64,000 nt of DNA from Cyrtodaria siliqua (Eukaryota > Mollusca > Bivalvia > Adapedonta > Hiatellidae): assembly GCA_037043455.1 (NCBI GenBank), contig JAWPHD010011427.1, positions 1 to 64,000 of the forward strand, written 5' to 3'. Shown in pieces: positions 57,206 to 64,000 of the stretch. Each line of letters begins with the position of its first letter. Within the stretch, counting starts at the first letter, position 1. A model generated the notes under the pieces. The model made no database searches and was not told where the DNA came from. It was given only the letters and a program-made list of their open reading frames with translations. A program made the translations under genes and the position numbers.

Positions 57206-57771
57206 GTAGGGAACGTGTAATGCTTTGCAATACTTGAGCATCATTTTAATTTTGTTTTTGACATAGAGTGCATCGATGATGTAATGTGCTATTGGTGTTG
57301 TTTATTTTTGATATATGTTTTGCTTTCTGATAGTTTTGCAGAAGGCCACATTGTAATTTTTTTTTTCAGAACAAAAAGTATACATTATTGAATGAATATT
57401 TTATTTAATGTATCTCTTCTCTCATTAATTTATTAACTTATCAGGATAAATGTATCATCAAATGCAAACATGGTCACTAGCGCTGCACATATATTATGAT
57501 AGCTATGTGTGTTAAAATTATTTCCGGTTGTTCAAATCGCCATCGTCGGATAACCACTTCGATACTCTCGCTTTCATACGGGTGATGCATGGAGTGTTAA
57601 CGTGAGTTCCGACGATGTCAAATCACATGCTGTGGCTGTAACTGTTGGATTTCCGACAGAGTAAATAGTAATTGTAAACGAGCATTCTACTAAAAATACG
57701 AATTTGGCGGGACATGCGATAATTTACGCGTCCAACCATCTCGCGGCTTAATGGGATTATCATACTTAGTG
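57206..57771. other. Unique DNA
   Basis: GCCATCGTCGGA (about 57540) is mirrored by TTCCGACGATGTC (about 57607), a small inverted repeat of about 11 bp. Nothing else recognised. Confidence 0.5.
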
Positions 57772-57842
57772 GAGTGCGTTGTCCAATGGTAGAGCGTCCG
57801 ACTTGAGATCGAAAGGTTGTGAGTTCGATTCTCGCCGTGATC
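57772..57842 (+). tRNA. tRNA-like sequence (pseudogene or SINE head)
   Basis: An A-box-like TGGTAGAGCG (57788) and B-box-like GAGTTCGATTCTC (57821) are correctly spaced. The T arm folds fully (GTGAG/CTCGC around TTCGATT, one G-T pair). The anticodon arm folds with one mismatch around CTTGAGA, giving anticodon TGA (Ser-like). The D stem and the acceptor stem (expected partner of CGTGATC) are poor, so a functional tRNA gene is unlikely. More likely a tRNA pseudogene or the head of a tRNA-derived SINE. Confidence 0.5.
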
Positions 57843-58189
57843 ATGTTATTTAACCTTGCGCAAAATAATTAATCAACATTGCTTAGTACTGGTTCTGCCC
57901 GGAAGCCACGTACCCATAATATCAACTATTTTATATTGTGATGTCTCAATCTTTACATGTATCTATATTGTTGTTTAAAAAGCCTGTTTGTAGATGCCTG
58001 CTTTCTATGATAGATGCGAGAATCGTAGCTCTTATGGTGTATACCTACCACAGAGCTACGACGCGACGCCTTTTTAGAGTATGTCGGTATCCGGATCAAA
58101 CTCGTTCCGTACTTCACAGTAGACATTACGTAATGCCTGCAAAAGAAGAATATCAACCCGATCTAGGCATATTGTAACGACTACATTTA
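57843..58189. other. Unique spacer containing an inverted satellite monomer
   Basis: GAGAATCGTAGCTCTTATGG (58018) and the following TGT are the exact complement of the ACACCATAAGAGCTA / GATTCTCG monomer core found in the array that starts 150 bp downstream. The ORF at 57938-58177 spans it and reads RIVALMVY there, like the array's minus-strand translation. Otherwise unrecognised. Confidence 0.65.
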
Positions 58190-61100
58190 AAGCAGATAAG
58201 AGCTATGATTCTCGTACAAAACACCATAAGAGCTATGATTTTCGTACAAAACACCATAAGAGTTATGATTTTCGTACAAAACACCATAAAAGCTATGATT
58301 CTCGTACAAAACACCATAAGAGCTATGATTCTCGTAGCTACATAAGAGCTGTGATTTTCATACAAAACACATAAGAGCTTTGATTCTCGTAGCTACATAA
58401 CAGCTATGATTCTCGTACAAAACACCAGAAGAGCTATGATTCTCGTAGCTACATAAGAGCTGTGATTCTCATTAAAAAACACCATAAGAGCTATGATTCT
58501 CGTAGCTACATAACAGCTATGATTCTCGTACAAAACACCATAAGAGCTATGATTCTCGTAGCTACATAACAGCTATGATTCTCGTACAAAACACCATAAG
58601 AGCTATGATTCTCGTACAAAATACCGTAAGAGCTATGATTCTCGTACAAAACACCATAAGAACTATGATGCTCGTGTAAAACACCATAATAGCTATAATT
58701 CTCGTACAAAACACCATAAGGGCGACGATTCTCGTACAAAACACCATAAGAGCTATGATTCTCGTAGCTACATAACAGCTACGATTCTCGTACAAAACAC
58801 CATTAGAGCTATGATTCTCGTACAAAACACCATAAGAATCTCGTACAAAACACCATAAGAGCTAAGATTCTCGTACAAAACACCATAAGAGCTATGATTC
58901 TCGTAGCTACATAAGAGCTATGATTCTCATACAAAACACCATAAGAGCTATGATTCTCGTACAAAATACCGTAAGAGCTATGATTCTCGTACAAAACACC
59001 ATAAGAACTATGATTCTCGTGTAAAACACCATAATAGCTATAATTCTCGTACAAAACACCATAAGGGCGAAGATTCTCGTACAAAACACCATAAGAGCTA
59101 TGATTCTCGTAGCTACATAACAGCTACGATTCTCGTACAAAACACCATAAGAGCTATGATGCTCGTACAAAACACCATACGAATCTCGTACAAAACACCA
59201 TAAGAGCAAAGATTCTCGTACAAAACACCATAAGAGCTATGATTCTCGTAGCTACATAAGAGCTATGATTCTCATACAAAACACCATAAGAGCTATGATT
59301 CTCGTACAAAATACCATAAGAGCTATTATTCTCGTACAAAACACCATAAGAGCTATGATTTTCGTACAAAACACCATAAGAGTTATGATTTTCGTACAAA
59401 ACACCATAAGAGCTATGATTCTCGTACAAAACACCATAAGAGCTATGATTCTCGTAGCTACATAAGAGCTGTGATTCTCATACAAAACACATAAGAGCTA
59501 TGATTCTCGTAGCTACATAACAGCTATGATTCTCGTACAAAACACCATAATATCTATGATTCTCGTACAAAATACCGTAAGAGCTATGATTCTCGTACAA
59601 AACACCATAAGAACTATGATTCTCGTGTAAAACACCATAATAGCTATAATTCTCGTACAAAACACCATAAGGGCGAAGATTCTCGTACAAAACACCATAA
59701 GAGCTATGATTCTCGTAGCTACATAACAGCTACGATTCTCGTACAAAACACCATAAGAGCTATGATTCTCGTACAAAACACCGTAATAATCTCGTACAAA
59801 ACACCATAAGAGCTAAGATTCTCGTACAAAACACCATAAGAGCTATGATTCTCGTAGCTACATAAGAGCTATGATTCTCATACAAAACACCATAAGAGCT
59901 ATGATTCTCGTACAAAATACCGTAAGAGCTATGATTCTCGTACAAAACACCATAAGAACTATGATTCTCGTGTAAAACACCATAATAGCTATAATTCTCG
60001 TACAAAACACCATAAGGGCGAAGATTCTCGTACAAAACACCATAAGAGCTATGATTCTCGTAGCTACATAACAGCTACGATTATCGTACAAAACACCATA
60101 AGAGCTATGATTCTCGTACAAAACACCATAATAATCTCGTACAAAACACCATAAAAGCAAAGATTCTCGTACAAAACACCATAAGAGCTATGATTCTCGT
60201 AGCTACATAAGAGCTATGATTCTCATACTTAACACCATAAGAGCTATGATTCTCGTACAAAATACCATAAGAGCTATTATTCTCGTACAAAACACCATAA
60301 GAGCTATGATTATCGTGTAAAACACCATAATAGCTATGATTCTCGTACAAAACACCATAAGAGCTAAGATTCTCGTACAAAACACCATAAGAGCTATGAT
60401 TCTCGTAGCTACATAACAGCTATGATTCTCGTACAAAACACCGTAAGAGCTATGATTCTCGTGCAAAACACCACTATGATTCTTGTGCAAAACACCATAA
60501 GAGCTATGATTCTCGTGTAAAACACCATAATAGCTATAATTCTCGTACAAAACACCATAAGGGCGAAGATTCTCGTACAAAACACCATAAGAGCTATGAT
60601 CTCGTAGCTACATAACAGCTACGATTCTCGTACAAAACACCATAAGAGCTATGATTCTCGTACAAAACACCATAATAATCTCGTACAAAACACCATAAGA
60701 GCTAAGATTCTCGTACAAAACACCATAAGAGCTATGATTCTCGTAGCTACATAAGAGCTATGATTCTCATACAAAACACCATAAGAGCTATGATTCTCGT
60801 ACAAAATACCGTAAGAGCTATGATTCTCGTACAAAACACCATAAGAACTATGATTCTCGTGTAAAACACCATAATAGCTATAATTCTCGTACAAAACACC
60901 ATAAGGGCGAAGATTCTCGTACAAAACACCATAAGAGCTATGATTCTCGTAGCTACATAACAGCTACGATTATCGTACAAAACACCATAAGAGCTATGAT
61001 TCTCGTACAAAACACCATAAGAATCTCGTACAAAACACCATAAAAGCAAAGATTCTCGTACAAAACACCATAAGAGCTATGATTCTCGTAGCTACATAAG

Positions 61101-62440
61101 AGCTATGATTCTCATACAAAACACCATAAGAGCTGTGATTCTCGTACAAAATACCATAAGAGCTATTATTCTCGTACAAAACACCATAAGAGCTATGATT
61201 ATCGTGTAAAACACCATAATAGCTATGATTCTCGTACAAAACACCTTAAGAGCTAAGATTCTCGTACAAAACACCATAAGAGCTATGATTCTCGTAGCTA
61301 CATAACAGCTATGATTCTCGTACAAAACACCGTAAGAGCTATGATTCTCGTGCAAAACACCACTATGATTCTCGTGCAAAACACCATAAGAGCTATGATT
61401 CTCGTGCAAAACACCATAAGAGCTAAGATTCTCGTACAAAACACCATAAGAGCTAAGATTCTCGTACAAAACACCATAAGAGCTATGATTCTCGTAGCTA
61501 CATAACAGCTATGATTCTCGTACAAAACACAGAAGAGCTATGATTCTCGTGTAAAAAACAATAAAAGCTAAGATTCTCGTACAAAACACCATAAGAGCTA
61601 AGATTCTCGTACAAAACACCATAAGAGCTAAGATGCTCTTAGCTACATAACAGCTATGATTATCGTACAAAACACCATAAGAGCTATGATTCTCGTGCAA
61701 AACACCATAAGAGCTAAGATTCTCGTAGCTACATAACATGATTCTCGTACAAAACATCATAAGAGCTAATATTCTCGTACAAAACACCATAAGAGCTAAG
61801 ATTCTCGTACAAAACACCATAAGAGCTAAGATGCTCTTAGCTACATAACAGCTATGATTCTCGTACAAAACACCATAAGAGCTATGATTCTCGTGCAAAA
61901 CACCATAAGAGCTAAGATTCTCGTAGCTACATAACAGCTATGATTCTCGTACAAAACACCATAAGATTCTCGTACAAAACACCATAAGAGCTAATATTCT
62001 CCTGCAAAACACCATAACAGCTATGGTTTTCGTGAAAAACACCATAAAAGCTATGCTTCACGTACAAAACACCATAAGAGCTATGATTGTCGTGTAAAAC
62101 ACCATAAGAGCTATGATTCTCATACAAAACATCATACGAGCTAAGATGCTCGTTCAAAACACCATAAGAGCTATGATTCTCGTAGCTACATAACAGCTAT
62201 GATTGTCGTACAAAACACCATAAGAGCTATGATTCTCGCGTAAAAAACAATAAAAGCTAAGATTCTCGCATAAAACACCATAAGAGCTAAAATTCTCGTA
62301 GCTACATAACAGCTATGATTCTCGTACAAAACACCATAATATCTATGATTCTCGTACAAAACACCATAAGGGCTAAGATTCAACACTATAAGAGCGAAGA
62401 TGCTCGTAGCTACATAACAGCTATGATTCTCGTCGCTACT
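58190..62440. repeat. 30-bp satellite with 26-bp variant
   Basis: About 145 monomers of ACAAAACACCATAAGAGC plus TATGATTCTCGT. A 26-bp form, AGCTACATAAGAGCTATG plus ATTCTCGT, is interspersed regularly. The 30-bp period (10 codons) leaves minus-strand frames open (ENHSSYGVLY, TRIIALMVFC). Blocks recur with offsets of 951 and 889 bp (starts 58809, 59760, 60649 and 59154, 60105, 60994). The right end after 61510 is more irregular. Confidence 0.96.
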
Positions 62441-62472
62441 TAAATTCTATGCTTCCTGTTCCACTTCACATC

Positions 62473-62572
62473 TAGTTGCTTACTATCGACAGTCCTGTTA
62501 GGGTCCCGTTAGTTGCTTACTATCGACAGTCCTGTTAGGGTCCCGTTAGTTGCTTACTATCGACAGTCCTGT
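62473..62572. repeat. 37-bp tandem triplicate
   Basis: TAGTTGCTTACTATCGACAG followed by TCCTGTTAGGGTCCCGT occurs 2.7 times without any mismatch, so the duplication is recent. Confidence 0.95.
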
Positions 62573-63110
62573 CTTGTTTGCACTTTGTTTCTTCAGTAAA
62601 TAAACAATTAAACTATTACATCTACGACAGCATACATACCACTTAACGGTATGGTGAAACACTTAATCTCGATCAATTGTCTCGTTACAAACCGGATGTG
62701 CAACTTACGTGTTAAACCAAAGATAACGAGTTACTCATCTAAACCACTTTTTCTAAGAGGTATCCATTCGTCATTAAACAATATGCACATGTAGTAATAT
62801 AACTAATATACTGTATAAAGTGTTTATGTCCCTGTATATATTTAAAGTGGGTTACAATTATAAAGTTCCGGATTCAACGTTTAATCGACACACGTTTAAT
62901 ATGATTTGCTATACTATAGTGTATTGGGTAGAACTTACATACATATCTCAATAAACTACATTTTATAGGAAAAGTTTTTTTTTCGTAAAATGTACAATGT
63001 GCATACATACAAATGTGTTTGTGATTTTTTTTATTTAGGTTTAACATTGAACAAATACAACTCTTCTTCAAGTGTTGTTATCATATCAATTCTATTTACA
63101 ACGTTACATA
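62573..63110. other. Unique AT-rich DNA
   Basis: No feature recognised. Small ORFs at 62874-63226 overlap the start of the next satellite. Confidence 0.55.
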
Positions 63111-64000
63111 CAAACGCGTCTGAACTTCCTATATCGGTATACTTACAACGGTATATACACATACACATACACATACTGAACTTTCCATATCTGTATACTT
63201 ACAACGGTGCATACAAACGCATCTAAACTTCCTCTATTGGTATACTTACAACGGCATATACAAACACATACTGAACTTTCCATATCGGTATACTCACAAC
63301 GGTACATACAAACAAATATTGAACTTTCCATATCGGTATATTTACAAAGGCATATACAAACACATACTAATTTCCCATATCGTTATACTTACAACGGTAC
63401 ATACAAACGCATACTGAACTTCCTATATCGCTATACTTACAACGGTATATACATTACAACGGTACATACACACATATACTGAACTTTCCATATAGGTAAG
63501 GATTTACAACGGTACATACAAACACATACTGAACTCTATATATTGTTAAGGATTTAAAACGGTACATACAAACACATACTGAACTCTATATATTGTTAAG
63601 GATTTAAAACGGAACATACAAACACATACTGAACTCTATATTTTGGTAAAGATTTACAACGGTACATACAAACACATACTGAACTTTCCATACAGATAAG
63701 TATTTACAATAGTACATACAAACACATATCTCTCTATATATTGGTAAGAATTTACAACGGTGCATACACACATATACCGAACTCTCTCTATATATATTGC
63801 TAAGGATGTACAGTGGCACATACAAACACATACTGAACTCTCCATATCGGTAAGGATTTCCAACGGTACATGCAAGTACATACTGAACTCTCCATATCGG
63901 TAAGGATTTACAACGGTGCATTCAAACACATACTGAACTTCCTATATCGCTATACTTACAACGGTATATACATTACAACGGTACATACACACATATACTG
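63111..64000. repeat. About 48-bp satellite, runs off the right edge
   Basis: About 18 units with ACATACTGAACTTTCC, ATATCGGTATACTTACAACG and GTACATACAAACAC. In the second half TATACTTACAACG is replaced by AAGGATTTACAACG. 63531-63615 contains two identical units. ORFs on both strands are by-products. Confidence 0.92.

Noticed and set aside
57772..57842. Functional tRNA-Ser(TGA) gene
   Set aside because: The T arm and anticodon arm fold, but the D stem and acceptor stem do not pair well. A pseudogene or SINE head is more likely.
63111..63482. Plus-strand ORFs with YTYNGTYKR repeats
   Set aside because: They are frames of the 48-bp satellite; units vary in length and the frames shift repeatedly.

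Overview
This window looks like intergenic heterochromatin-like DNA from a mollusc, most probably a bivalve (clam). The evidence is its AT-rich composition, the absence of any intact host gene, and several sequence families that I associate with bivalve genomes. These are GGGAGGTAACTCC-type arrays, two 140-150 bp repeats containing GGGCCATAACTC, a repeat containing GGTCAAGGTCAAGGTCAC, tRNA-derived SINEs, and non-LTR elements of several clades. Organism assignment is inference; no species is claimed.

Layout. 1-4945 is a 47-bp satellite broken by two insertions. 4946-7860 is mostly unique DNA with two TIR (MITE-like) elements. 7895-15030 is a 23-24 bp satellite interrupted by two copies of a dispersed element. 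15031-18300 holds a dispersed repeat, two SINEs and a MITE nested inside one SINE. 18302-20275 has a 57-bp satellite and a 33/42-bp satellite. 20321-21724 is a cluster of MITEs and inverted repeats. 22294-23915 has small repeats and a 56-bp satellite. 23916-27735 is the least repetitive part, with candidate splice sites, a dispersed repeat carrying a foldback insertion, and a CR1/L2-like LINE tail. 27898-34236 is a 45-bp satellite of about 140 copies. 34237-35340 holds small foldback elements. 35434-46105 is a 24-bp satellite into which two different LINEs have inserted. 46106-48000 is unique DNA plus a 150-bp satellite. 48006-50976 is a decayed Penelope-like retroelement inserted in that satellite, which resumes in phase at 50977. 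51655-54660 has a second 145-bp satellite and unique DNA. 54666-55760 has a foldback and a long-TIR element inside another LINE relic. 55840-57205 has a further repeat family. 57772-57842 is a tRNA-like sequence. 58190-62440 is a 30-bp satellite and 63111-64000 a 48-bp satellite running off the window.

Most of the long open reading frames are by-products of satellites whose period is a multiple of three (57, 45, 42/33, 30, 24 bp), which leaves several frames open on both strands. The only coding material I recognise is retrotransposon debris: a Naiad-type Penelope-like element (48006-50976), an RNase H-bearing I-like LINE (42227-43551), an L1/Tx1-like LINE tail (40428-41355) and two CR1/L2-like reverse transcriptase C-termini (27155-27735; 54930-55760).

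The most interesting observation is in the Naiad-type relic. It keeps the permuted order (GIY-YIG remnant, CxC linker, reverse transcriptase) and has two in-frame TGA codons at sites where, as I recall the family, relatives carry cysteine. That is the pattern expected of the selenocysteine-encoding Naiads reported from clams. No operon-like or defence-like gene system is visible.
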